From assembly GCA_021208685.1 (NCBI GenBank), contig JAJOJJ010000005.1:1-42724 (forward strand): 42,724 nt of DNA. Reading direction: 5' to 3'. Origin of the DNA: Saccharospirillaceae bacterium (GTDB lineage Bacteria; Pseudomonadota; Gammaproteobacteria; Pseudomonadales; Oceanobacteraceae). The notes beneath the pieces are model-generated. The model was not told where the DNA came from and did not search any database. It saw nothing but the letters and a program-made list of their open reading frames with translations. Shown one piece after another: positions 34,821 through 42,724 of this stretch. A program made the translations under genes and the position numbers. Each line of letters opens with the position of its first letter. Position 1 is the stretch's first letter.

Positions 34821-37800
34821 ACGTTCTTCTGGTATCGCAATGCAATAAAAATGCTTTGAAAGAGAGTCGTCGAATTCTGGATCAATTCGCTGAGCGCAGA
34901 GGAGAGCGCACCTGGCAGACGGCTATTACGCAAGACGGCCTGAATACTTTGCGCAAACTGCTGCGCAAAACCGCGCGTAAAAACACGGCGGTTGCCTGCC
35001 ACTGGATTCGTGGCAAAGATCACAGTGAACTGATGTGGATTGTTGGTGATGCCAGCCAGTTCAACATGCACGGCGCTACGCCTACCAACAGCACGGCACG
35101 TAATGTACTGCGCGCTGAAGACGAAAATGACTGGCATACCCTCGATATTATTCGCGTACTGGCTCAGTTAGCGGCGCTGCTGCACGATTTAGGTAAGGCC
35201 AGTGTGGCGTTTCAGGAGCGTTTACAAGGGCAACTTACCGAGAAAAATCTGTACCGCCATGAATGGGTATCGCTGCGTTTATTTCAGGCATTCGTTGGCA
35301 CCGATACTGACGAGCAGTGGCTGCAGCGCCTGGCTGAAGAAACAACTGAGGATCATGCCATCTGGACGATGCCTGGCCGTTACTGGCGTGACGGGCTGGA
35401 TGCCGGAGAGGCTAACCAACATCCTTTCCGAATCCTGACGACTCAGGCACCACTGGCGGCGGCCATTGGCTGGCTGGTCGTGACCCACCACCGCTTACCG
35501 CTGAAACCGGCAACGGATAGTAACGGCAAACAAATATGGCTGGGGGCCAAAGGAAGTTTCCCCGGTCTGCATGAATTACCTCAGCTATTGTCACAAGTAA
35601 CACATGGCTGGAATGAACAGGTACAGGACGCAGAACAGACACAAAAAGAAAAATACTGGAGCTTGCAAGGTGATTTGCCTGTTACTTCTCCGGTCTGGCG
35701 TAAGCAGGCGGCGAAGTTAGCAAAGCGCTTAATATCACTGCAACAAACTCACCGAGGAAACTGGCTGGATAATCCGTATGTGATGCATCTGGCGCGGCTT
35801 TGTCTGATGCTTGGTGATCATCATTATTCCAGTCTGGGTTTAAGCACAGCCGATAAACCTGTTGCCGGACGTGCACCTTTTTTACAGGCAAATCAAATGC
35901 TGGCCGCAAACACCACGTACAGGCAAAGCGGGCAGCGGGTGGCGAATCAATCATTGCTTGAACATTTATTGGGCGTTGCGCACGGCAGCGCAACCATTGC
36001 TCATGCACTGCCGGGTTTTGAGCGTTACTTGCCGCGTCTGGCCAATCATCGTGGTTTAAGAAAGCGCAGTGCTAACCCACGTTTCTCCTGGCAGGATAAA
36101 GCCTTTGATGCCGCCACGGCCATGCGTGAAAGCACACGGCAACAAGGCGCCTTTATTATTAATATGGCGTCGACCGGATGCGGTAAAACGCTGGCAAATG
36201 CCCGCATTCTTTATGCCCTTGCTGACCCGCAACAGGGTATGCGGGCAACCTACGCGCTTGGCTTACGGACGCTCACCCTGCAGACCGGGCGCAGTTACCG
36301 CAAAGACCTGCATCTGAATGAAGACGAACTGGCCATTCAGGTTGGTGGCTCGGCCAGTCGGGCATTGTTTGAATACTATGAACAAAAAGCGGAGCTGTGT
36401 GGTTCGGCCTCGGTGCAGGGATTGCTCGAAGAAGATGGACATGTGCTGTACGAAGGCAATAGCAGCGATCATCCGTTACTGGAAAAAGCCTTAGCCAATG
36501 CCGATATCCGCAAACTGTTGTCGGCCCCCATGCTGGTCTGCACCGTCGATCACCTGGTGCCTGCGACGGAGTCACAACGTGCCGGACGTCAGATAGCCCC
36601 TATGCTGCGTTTAATGAGCAGCGATCTGATACTCGATGAACTGGACGATTACGACCTGAATGATCTGCCAGCGCTGACCCGGCTGGTGCATTGGGCCGGA
36701 TTGCTGGGCAGTCGCATTATCTTATCTTCGGCCACTTTACCGCCCGCCTTAGTGGCAGGTATGTATATGGCATACCGTGAAGGTCGCCAGCACTACCTTA
36801 AAAACCGCGGCACCCATAATGCGGTTGCCGCAGTGGCGGATATTCCTTGTCTGTGGGTCGATGAATTTGGCGTGCAGAGCGAACAAGCCACCGATGCCGA
36901 GGTGTTTGAACAGCATCATCAACAATTCATCCGAAAACGTGTCAGCCAGTTAGCCAAAGATACGCCTTGTCGACTGGCCGATATTATTCCAATGACCATC
37001 ACGGTCAGGCAGCCTGATGCGGTGTACCCGGAACTGGCACGAATAATTCGTGATGAGTGTATCCGTTTACACAAAAACCATTCAGAACCCGATCCGCAAT
37101 CGTCAAAACACGTGAGCTTTGGCATCGTGAGGATGGCCAATATCGAAGCCATCATTCAGGTGGCCAGAGCACTTTATGCACTGGGTGCAAGCGATGATGC
37201 TCACATTCATCTGTGCGTCTACCACTCCCGTTTTCCACTGGTGCAGCGCTCAGCCATCGAGAACCTGCTGGATACCGCCTTTAACCGCCGTGATGATGGT
37301 GGTCAGGCTGTGTATCAACAACCCCAAATACGCAACGCACTGGAAACAACCGCCGCACAACATCAGGTATTTGTAGTGTTAGCTTCACCGGTATGCGAAG
37401 TCGGGCGTGACTGGGACGCCGATTGGGCCATTGCCGAACCATCCTCCATGCGCTCATTAATTCAGCTGGCCGGTCGCGTACAGCGCCACCGCCGTAAAAT
37501 ACCTCAACATGCCAATATGTTGCTGCTGGACGCGCCGGTTAAATACTTCACCCATGTGAACAACGATGACGGAATTTATCAAAGACCCGGATTTGAAAAA
37601 GGCACCCAAGGCAGTCAATTCCGCTTAACCAGCCCCTGGCTGCACGATCTGCTGCAGGTCGAAGAGTACCGGCATTTAAACGCAGTGCCCCGGATTTATC
37701 CGCGCCCGGCTGAGGAACAAACCCCGCGTAACAATCTGGTCGATCTGGAACAGGCGCGTATTGCCGCCAGCATGTACCCACGCCCCAAACCGGCCAATGT

Positions 37801-38248
37801 TTCCCGGCGTAATACTCAGATTCAGTGGCTGCAGCAAGAGGAAGCCGCCCCGGCCTGGGTTCATCCGCACAACCTGCTCACCGGCGTATTGGCACAATAT
37901 CAGCCGTTCCGTGACCCAGCAGGCAGTCAAACCCTCACATTAGTATTCCGCCCTGACGACGATGAAGAACAACTGCTGATACATCGGGTGGAAGATAACC
38001 GCTCAGCACGCGGGCAGCACCTGTATATACCGATAGATCACGGCCAGCGACACAACCTGTTGCTCGAACCAGCACCCGGCATCAGCGTCTGGGGCGACTT
38101 TGATGTAATGACCTTAGTGCGCGAACAGGCCGATGCGCTGGATATATCACTTGAGCGTTGTGCAGAGAAAATGACAACGGTCGAAGTGCTGAAGAGTGAT
38201 TCGGGGTGGTACTGGCACCCGTGGCTTGGGTTTATGAAACGACAATAA
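34817..38248 (+). CDS. cas3: Type I-F Cas2-Cas3 fusion helicase-nuclease
   Basis: A 1143-residue fusion of Cas2 (about residues 1-95, beginning MNVLLVSQCNKNALKESRRILDQF) with Cas3. The HD nuclease domain shows LLHDLGKAS at 121-129 (H123, D124). The helicase shows Walker A STGCGKT (452-458), the Walker B-type DELD (607-610), motif III SSAT (637-640) and motif VI QLAGRVQRHRR (883-893). Cas3 is called by the Csy complex to unwind and degrade target DNA; the fused Cas2 part joins Cas1 in spacer capture. All catalytic motifs are intact. The length is slightly above that of P. aeruginosa (about 1076). A 57-base gap without a gene separates it from csy1. Confidence 0.97.
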   Translation: MNVLLVSQCNKNALKESRRILDQFAERRGERTWQTAITQDGLNTLRKLLRKTARKNTAVACHWIRGKDHSELMWIVGDASQFNMHGATPTNSTARNVLRAEDENDWHTLDIIRVLAQLAALLHDLGKASVAFQERLQGQLTEKNLYRHEWVSLRLFQAFVGTDTDEQWLQRLAEETTEDHAIWTMPGRYWRDGLDAGEANQHPFRILTTQAPLAAAIGWLVVTHHRLPLKPATDSNGKQIWLGAKGSFPGLHELPQLLSQVTHGWNEQVQDAEQTQKEKYWSLQGDLPVTSPVWRKQAAKLAKRLISLQQTHRGNWLDNPYVMHLARLCLMLGDHHYSSLGLSTADKPVAGRAPFLQANQMLAANTTYRQSGQRVANQSLLEHLLGVAHGSATIAHALPGFERYLPRLANHRGLRKRSANPRFSWQDKAFDAATAMRESTRQQGAFIINMASTGCGKTLANARILYALADPQQGMRATYALGLRTLTLQTGRSYRKDLHLNEDELAIQVGGSASRALFEYYEQKAELCGSASVQGLLEEDGHVLYEGNSSDHPLLEKALANADIRKLLSAPMLVCTVDHLVPATESQRAGRQIAPMLRLMSSDLILDELDDYDLNDLPALTRLVHWAGLLGSRIILSSATLPPALVAGMYMAYREGRQHYLKNRGTHNAVAAVADIPCLWVDEFGVQSEQATDAEVFEQHHQQFIRKRVSQLAKDTPCRLADIIPMTITVRQPDAVYPELARIIRDECIRLHKNHSEPDPQSSKHVSFGIVRMANIEAIIQVARALYALGASDDAHIHLCVYHSRFPLVQRSAIENLLDTAFNRRDDGGQAVYQQPQIRNALETTAAQHQVFVVLASPVCEVGRDWDADWAIAEPSSMRSLIQLAGRVQRHRRKIPQHANMLLLDAPVKYFTHVNNDDGIYQRPGFEKGTQGSQFRLTSPWLHDLLQVEEYRHLNAVPRIYPRPAEEQTPRNNLVDLEQARIAASMYPRPKPANVSRRNTQIQWLQQEEAAPAWVHPHNLLTGVLAQYQPFRDPAGSQTLTLVFRPDDDEEQLLIHRVEDNRSARGQHLYIPIDHGQRHNLLLEPAPGISVWGDFDVMTLVREQADALDISLERCAEKMTTVEVLKSDSGWYWHPWLGFMKRQ

Positions 38249-38305
38249 AAAAGATGATGAATATGAAGAAATCACCACAGGAAACGGAGCAATGAGGAAA
38301 AAGGA

Positions 38306-39640
38306 ATGACAATACTGACCGCAAGAGCAAGTGCCTTCCGTTCGGCCATCACCGCGTTTATTGAAGAGCGGCGGGATGCCAAGCTGAAAGGCAACAATAC
38401 TGATATTGAGACGGCTGCTAAATATGAATACACGACCTGGCTGGCCGATGCTGCTCGCCGTGTAAATCAAATTCAGGCCGTTACCCACGTGCTCAAAGCC
38501 ACACACCCGGATGCCAGAGGCAGCAGCCTGCATCTGACACCCAATAATCTTCCTCAACATCATGAAATCGGCAGTCACCTCTTAGGAGATGCGTTTGCCG
38601 AAGATATTGTTGGCAATGCCGCCGCGCTGGATGTTTTTAAATTTCTGAAAACCGAAGTGGAAGGAAAGCGGCTCTTTGACTGGATGCAGGAAGCTGATGT
38701 CGATTTGCAGGCGGCATTATCAGCCGATGTGGAAACTGCTCAGGAGTGGATACAAGCCTTCTCATCATTAATCCGCGCAGAAAGCCAGCCAGCATCGCAC
38801 GTGGCAGCCAAACAGCTTTATTGGCTGTTGGGGGAGGAACCAGCGGACGATGATGAATATCACCTTCTGCAACCGCTGTTTTCCAGCTCGCTGGCGCATA
38901 AAGTACACGCCGATATTCAGGATGTACGCTTCGGTGAGGAAAACAAACTGGCCCGACAAGCGTATCGGGAAAAATCCGAATATGACGGCGAATACCGTGA
39001 TTATCGCGGGTTGGTTGTGCGCAAACTGGGTGGCACCAAACCGCAGAATATTTCGCAGCTGAACAGTGAGCGGGGCGGGGTAAATTATCTGCTGGCATCC
39101 CTCCCTCCGCACTGGAACAGCTCTGAGCAGATTAACGTACTACGGGTCGAATCGGTCTTTAACCGTTTTTACTTTTTTGATGACGTGTCTGAGCTGCTCA
39201 AAGCGCTGAGCAGTCTGTTGCTGTCTGATCCGGAGGCCATTAAAGCAACCCGTGAAAAGCGTGAAGCTCTGGAGCAGGCGTTGGGCCAGCAGCTGGCACT
39301 GTTTGGTGAGAGCATCCGCTTCGCACAGGAACCGGGCTGGAGCCGCCACCCCGATTGCAGATTACCGCAAAGTCAGCGGCTTTGGCTCGACCCTGAACGC
39401 ATCGAATTACCCGTTCGGCAAGATCATCAGGCCGAAGACGAACAATTTAATGCCGATTATCAGTGGGGTGATTGGCCAGATGAGGTTGCCGGCTATTTTG
39501 CCAACTGGCTAAACGCACAACTGCACAAAAGCGGATTAAAAACGGTTGGCGATGTGGAATATAAACACTGGGCTAAGCAGGCGGTGATCGAAGCCCATTG
39601 GCCAGTGCCGCAACAACGCCGTGCAGGAGGTGTAGCATGA
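38306..39640 (+). CDS. csy1: Type I-F Csy1 (Cas8f), Cascade large subunit
   Basis: A 444-residue cytoplasmic protein. GGAAAAAGGA lies just before the ATG. The family pattern is seen in ARASAFRSAITAFIEERRDAKLKG at the start, DAARRVNQIQAVTHVLKATHPDARGSS near residue 50 (an RNA/Csy2 contact region) and the GGTKPQNISQLNSERGGVNYLLASLPP stretch near residue 250, the most conserved part of Csy1. With Csy2 it caps the 5' handle end of crRNA and reads the CC PAM. It ends overlapping csy2 by four bases. The length agrees with P. aeruginosa Csy1 (434). Confidence 0.96.
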   Translation: MTILTARASAFRSAITAFIEERRDAKLKGNNTDIETAAKYEYTTWLADAARRVNQIQAVTHVLKATHPDARGSSLHLTPNNLPQHHEIGSHLLGDAFAEDIVGNAAALDVFKFLKTEVEGKRLFDWMQEADVDLQAALSADVETAQEWIQAFSSLIRAESQPASHVAAKQLYWLLGEEPADDDEYHLLQPLFSSSLAHKVHADIQDVRFGEENKLARQAYREKSEYDGEYRDYRGLVVRKLGGTKPQNISQLNSERGGVNYLLASLPPHWNSSEQINVLRVESVFNRFYFFDDVSELLKALSSLLLSDPEAIKATREKREALEQALGQQLALFGESIRFAQEPGWSRHPDCRLPQSQRLWLDPERIELPVRQDHQAEDEQFNADYQWGDWPDEVAGYFANWLNAQLHKSGLKTVGDVEYKHWAKQAVIEAHWPVPQQRRAGGVA

Positions 39641-40638
39641 GCCTGCCAGAAAGCAGCCACTTCCTGATCATTCCCCGTCTTCGGGTGCAAAACGCCAACG
39701 CCATTTCCAGCCCGTTAACCCACGGCTTTCCGTCAATGACGGCCTTTCTTGGTCTGATGTGGGCACTGGAGCGACAACTAAAAAAAGCAGGCATTGATTT
39801 ACCCCTCAATGCTGTGGGAGTGGTATGCCATGATCACCAGGAACTGGTCACCGAAGAAGGTTTTGTAAAATCTTTCTGCCTGACCCGTAACCCCGTCGAC
39901 AAAGGCGGAAAGACCGCCGCTATTGTTGAAGAGGGCCGTATTCATCTGGACATCAGTCTGGTGTTTGGCGTTAGCTTTCACTCCAGCGATTTTCCTCCTG
40001 CATATCCGGCCAAAGTGGCGGAAATCCTTAATACCATGCGCATTGCCGGAGGCTCGGTTCATCCGCCGGAAAAACCCTGGTTGCAGCGTTACCAGCCGTT
40101 TGCTGTTTCCTGTGGGGAGCCGGCAAAACTGGCTGCTTTTACGCGTAAATTACTCCCCGGTTTTACCCTGGTTGCCCGCGACGATTTGCTCGATCAGCGT
40201 CTGACAGAACTTCAAAAAACGCAGCCACAAACCACTCGGTTAGATGCCTGGTTATCGTTATCGCGAATTAACTGGCACTACCAACCGGCTGGTGCACATA
40301 CCTCAGAAGAGGCAGCAGACAAGGCAGAAGGAAAAGCCAAACAGACCGCAGAAAAAACACAAAACGAATGGAAAAACGACCGGACAGGGCAGGGCTGGAT
40401 TGTACCCATTCCGGTGGGATATGGTGCCTTGGGAGACATACACCCGGCAGGAACCGTGGCCAACAGCCGTGATCCGCATACACCATTTCGCTTTGTCGAA
40501 AGTCTTTACTCCATAGGGCAATGGGTTGCACCGCATCGCCTGAATTCAATTGAGCAGCTGCTCTGGTACGCCGACAGCCAGCCGCAAAACGGCTTATACC
40601 GCTGCCGCAATAATTTCATTAAAACCCATAACGATTAA
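39637..40638 (+). CDS. csy2: Type I-F Csy2 (Cas5f)
   Basis: A 333-residue RAMP-fold subunit that pairs with Csy1 and holds the 5' handle of the crRNA. The ATG at 39637 overlaps the csy1 stop (ATGA) and gives the expected MSLPESSHFLIIPRLRVQNANAISSPLTHGFPSMTAFLGLMWALER opening; an earlier ATG at 39598 in the same frame would add 13 residues and is not favoured. A charged Lys/Gln/Glu-rich insert lies near residues 225-250, before GWIVPIPVGYGALGDI. The final part RFVESLYSIGQWVAPHRLNSIEQLLW is typical of the family. It is followed 22 bases later by csy3. Confidence 0.96.
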   Translation: MSLPESSHFLIIPRLRVQNANAISSPLTHGFPSMTAFLGLMWALERQLKKAGIDLPLNAVGVVCHDHQELVTEEGFVKSFCLTRNPVDKGGKTAAIVEEGRIHLDISLVFGVSFHSSDFPPAYPAKVAEILNTMRIAGGSVHPPEKPWLQRYQPFAVSCGEPAKLAAFTRKLLPGFTLVARDDLLDQRLTELQKTQPQTTRLDAWLSLSRINWHYQPAGAHTSEEAADKAEGKAKQTAEKTQNEWKNDRTGQGWIVPIPVGYGALGDIHPAGTVANSRDPHTPFRFVESLYSIGQWVAPHRLNSIEQLLWYADSQPQNGLYRCRNNFIKTHND

Positions 40639-40660
40639 GTGACGTAACAAGGAATACATT

Positions 40661-41682
40661 ATGACAAATGAACTTAAAACCGCCTCTGTACTCGCATTTG
40701 AACGCAAACTGGATGTGTCCGATGCACTGTTATTTTCCGGCGTGTGGGATAACCGCCGAGATCATCATTGGCAGCCCGTATCCATCCGCGAAAAATCGGT
40801 GCGCGGCACCATTTCCAATCGTCTGAAAGCCAAAGATCAGGACCCGGCCAAGCTGGATGCGCAGATCGAAAACCCCAACCTGCAAACCGTCGACGTTGCC
40901 GCATTACCCGCCGATGCCGATACCCTGAAAGTGCAATTTACCCTGCGCGTACTCGGTGGGGTGGGTGAACCATCGGCCTGTAATGAATCGGCCTACCGCG
41001 AAAAATTACTGGCCACCGTTGCCGGATATATTCAGAACGCAGGCCTGGGGGAACTGGCCCAGCGTTACGCGGCCAACCTGGCCAACGGTCGCTTTTTATG
41101 GCGCAACCGTATTGGCGCAGAACAGGTGGAAGTAACCGTTGCCCGCCTGCAAGGTGGCCGTGCCGTATCTGAGTGGTGCTTTGATGCGTTAACGCACTCT
41201 ATGATGGAATTGAAAGCATCACCCGCAGACGCCTCAAAATTGGCAGAACTCGCGGCATTAATGGAAACCGGATTAGCAGGCAAAGACCATGTACTGCTGC
41301 AAATTACCGCCTTTGTACGACTGGGCGAAGGGCAGGAAGTATTCCCATCACAAGAATTAATTTTGGATAAATCCAGCAGCAAAAAAAGCAAAACGCTTTA
41401 TCACGTTGCTGATATTGCCGCCATTCACTCACAAAAAATTGGCAACGCATTACGCACCATCGACACCTGGTATCCGGATGCGCAAAGCAATGGCCCCATT
41501 GCCGTAGAACCCTATGGTTCCGTACCACACAGGGTAAAGCCTACCGTCAGCCAAAAGAAAAAATGGATTTTTACAACCTGCTTGATGGCTGGGTACTGAA
41601 AGACAAAGTACCGGAACAGAACCAACAGCACTTCGTGATTGCCACATTAATCCGTGGCGGTGTATTCGGTGATGCAGGGTGA
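40661..41682 (+). pseudogene. csy3: Type I-F Csy3 (Cas7f), Cascade backbone (one-base frameshift)
   Basis: Csy3 forms the six-copy backbone along the crRNA spacer. The N-terminal part is typical: TASVLAFERKLDVSDALLFSG, then RNRIGAEQVEVTV, then [19 protein letters not shown]. After V288, in EPYGSV, the frame changes: it reads 24 unrelated residues to a stop at 41597-41599. With one base added at 41524/41525 the reading becomes [21 protein letters not shown], then LDGWVLKD and [17 protein letters not shown], ending at TGA 41680-41682, which matches the Pseudomonas Csy3 C-terminus (about 340 residues). As sequenced, 52 residues are lost and Cascade assembly would be expected to fail. It may be a sequencing error in an otherwise intact operon. 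Confidence 0.92.
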
Positions 41683-41686
41683 GGCC

Positions 41687-42253
41687 ATGACAACACACTA
41701 CCTTGAACTGAACGTACAGCCCGACCCGGAAAGCAGTGCCGCCCAGTTACTGGGCGCACTGTATGGCCGCCTGCACGTGGCACTGGTACAACAACAGCGC
41801 AGCGATATTGGCATCAGCTTTCCGCGATACAGCCTTAACCCTCGCGGCCTGGGCAATGTATTACGCCTGCACAGCAGCGAAAGCACCTTGCGCAACCTGA
41901 TGCAGGAAGACTGGCTCAAAGGCATGCGTGACCATGTGCGCATGACCGACATCAAGCCAGTACCGGACCACGCACAGCACTGCACGTTCCGGCGCAAACA
42001 ATTTAAAACCAACGCCGAGCGACTGCGCAGACGACGCATGCAGCGCAAAGGAGAAACGGCGGTTCAGGCAGCAGAGGCGATTCCCGCCACCATAGAACGC
42101 AAACCCAACTTGCCCTATGTACACCTTCGCAGCCACAGCACCGCCCAATCTTTTTGCCTGTTTATAGAAATGAGCAGCCTGCAGGAAGAACAAAAAAGTG
42201 GGGTGTTTAATGGTTACGGCTTAAGTCCGGCTACGACCGTACCGTGGTTCTGA
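41687..42253 (+). CDS. cas6f: Type I-F crRNA endonuclease Cas6f (Csy4)
   Basis: A 188-residue RNase that cuts pre-crRNA at the foot of the repeat hairpin and stays bound to its 3' end. The ATG at 41687 has AGGGTGAGG just upstream, and the frame matches P. aeruginosa Csy4 (187 residues). Catalytic H30 lies in LYGRLHVAL; S149 and S151 in LRSHSTAQ correspond to Csy4 S148/S150; Y177 in GYGLS and the final PWF are conserved. The arginine-rich helix TNAERLRRRRMQRK (about 108-121), which docks in the repeat hairpin major groove, is complete. An earlier in-frame ATG at 41654 lies inside csy3 and is not the start. Confidence 0.96.
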   Translation: MTTHYLELNVQPDPESSAAQLLGALYGRLHVALVQQQRSDIGISFPRYSLNPRGLGNVLRLHSSESTLRNLMQEDWLKGMRDHVRMTDIKPVPDHAQHCTFRRKQFKTNAERLRRRRMQRKGETAVQAAEAIPATIERKPNLPYVHLRSHSTAQSFCLFIEMSSLQEEQKSGVFNGYGLSPATTVPWF

Positions 42254-42301
42254 CCCTTTTTTAAGGTGATGCACTGACTGCCTTAAAAATCAAAGAGTTA
42301 G

Positions 42302-42336
42302 CCTGTTTCACTATAAAAGGGTGAAACAGGTTTTTT
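42302..42336 (+). terminator. Rho-independent terminator between csy4 and the CRISPR leader
   Basis: CCTGTTTCAC (42302-42311) and GTGAAACAGG (42321-42330) form a perfect 10-bp stem with a 9-base loop, followed by TTTTTT (42331-42336). It ends the cas transcript 50 bases past csy4, so the array must use its own promoter, unless read-through occurs. The loop contains TATAAA. Confidence 0.9.
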
Positions 42337-42353
42337 CTCTGAAGTTCTTTAAT

Positions 42354-42366
42354 AATCAATCGATTA
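42354..42366 (+). promoter_or_regulatory. IHF-binding site in the CRISPR leader
   Basis: AATCAATCGATTA matches the IHF consensus WATCAANNNNTTR at every fixed position. Its right edge is 16 bases before the first repeat. In type I-F and I-E systems, IHF bends the leader so that Cas1-Cas2 integrates at the first repeat, so the position fits that role. The match is seen in the sequence; binding is inferred. Confidence 0.75.
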
Positions 42367-42382
42367 GATAGAAAATGCTCTA

Positions 42383-42724
42383 GTTCGCTGCCGCACAGGC
42401 AGCTCAGAAAGCAAGAATTTGTCGGACGATTTCCCGCCGATAGTTCGCTGCCGCACAGGCAGCTCAGAAAATCATTGGCGCATTTTTCAGCAACTACTTT
42501 GCGTTCGCTGCCGCACAGGCAGCTCAGAAATGAACCGCTTCAGTCAATTGATGCTCAATCATTGTTCGCTGCCGCACAGGCAGCTCAGAAATTGCCGCTC
42601 TTCAAAAGATCCCAGCTTCACCTTGTTCGCTGCCGCACAGGCAGCTCAGAAATTAATATCATCCCGGTGGATAGTCACTTCCTTGTTCGCTGCCGCACAG
42701 GCAGCTCAGAAAAGAATGTGTCGT
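42383..42724 (+). CRISPR. Type I-F CRISPR array (six repeats, continues beyond the window)
   Basis: Six identical 28-base repeats start at 42383, 42443, 42503, 42564, 42625 and 42685; each begins GTTCGCTGCC and ends CTCAGAAA. The hairpin CTGCC-GCACA-GGCAG is the Csy4 substrate and matches the type I-F layout (the Pseudomonas repeat differs at a few bases). Spacers at 42411-42442, 42471-42502, 42531-42563, 42592-42624 and 42653-42684 are 32, 32, 33, 33 and 32 bases. A sixth spacer starts at 42713 and runs off the end. No repeat has decayed, as expected near the leader. By eye I found no match of any spacer to the rest of the window. The leader is at the csy4 side. Confidence 0.98.

Noticed and set aside
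38254-38295. A 13-residue open frame between cas3 and csy1 (begins MMNMKKS).
   Set aside because: It is very short, has no clear ribosome-binding site of its own, and fills what looks like an ordinary spacer; the Shine-Dalgarno sequence there serves csy1.

Overview
The window is chromosomal DNA from a gammaproteobacterium. The gene content (holC-valS order, dapE, rlmA, slp-type lipoprotein, SulP transporter, AdeR/AdeS-like regulators, type I-F CRISPR-Cas) and the moderate GC content fit a marine Oceanospirillales-like organism such as a Thalassolituus or Oceanobacter relative. That placement is inference; no rRNA or tRNA gene is present to test it.

Left end (1-1040): remnants of two IS3-subgroup insertion sequences, one sitting in the orfB of another, then a small DUF7000-like gene and an intrinsic terminator. 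Housekeeping block (1064-10544): a minus-strand run of TetR regulator, holC, an uncharacterised coiled-coil protein, valS and a HepT-like HEPN protein, all joined by 1-4 base overlaps except for the gap before valS. Next come rlmA, dapE and an Slp lipoprotein on the minus strand, then hpt and cheX on the plus strand.

Efflux block (10628-28332): about 18 kb holding three RND-superfamily systems. The first is an adaptor plus HAE1-type pump (minus strand), divergent from an AdeR/AdeS-like two-component system, with no outer-membrane channel of its own. The second is a TetR regulator with tandem operator palindromes, then an MMPL-type exporter, a LolA-like protein (frameshifted) and an outer-membrane beta-barrel protein. 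The third is a complete channel-adaptor-pump operon.

Mixed block (28472-33360): a SulP anion transporter with STAS domain, a fructosamine-kinase family gene broken by one extra base in a T8 run, a peroxiredoxin-like protein, and a lipoprotein metallo-beta-lactamase-fold hydrolase. Its stop codon abuts a 263-base MITE-like element with 18-base perfect terminal inverted repeats and TTAA at both ends.

Right end (33843-42724): a full type I-F CRISPR-Cas locus, cas1, cas2-3, csy1 (cas8f), csy2 (cas5f), csy3 (cas7f) and csy4 (cas6f), then a terminator, a short leader with a perfect IHF consensus match, and six identical 28-base repeats running off the window. csy3 carries a one-base deletion that removes its last 52 residues as sequenced. 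Together with the frameshifts in the LolA-like and kinase genes, that makes three single-base indels in otherwise well-conserved genes, so base-calling error must be excluded before calling any of them broken. I see no clearly undescribed system. The most useful leads are the csy3 lesion, the IHF-containing leader, the MITE, the orphan HepT gene and the tandem TetR operator.
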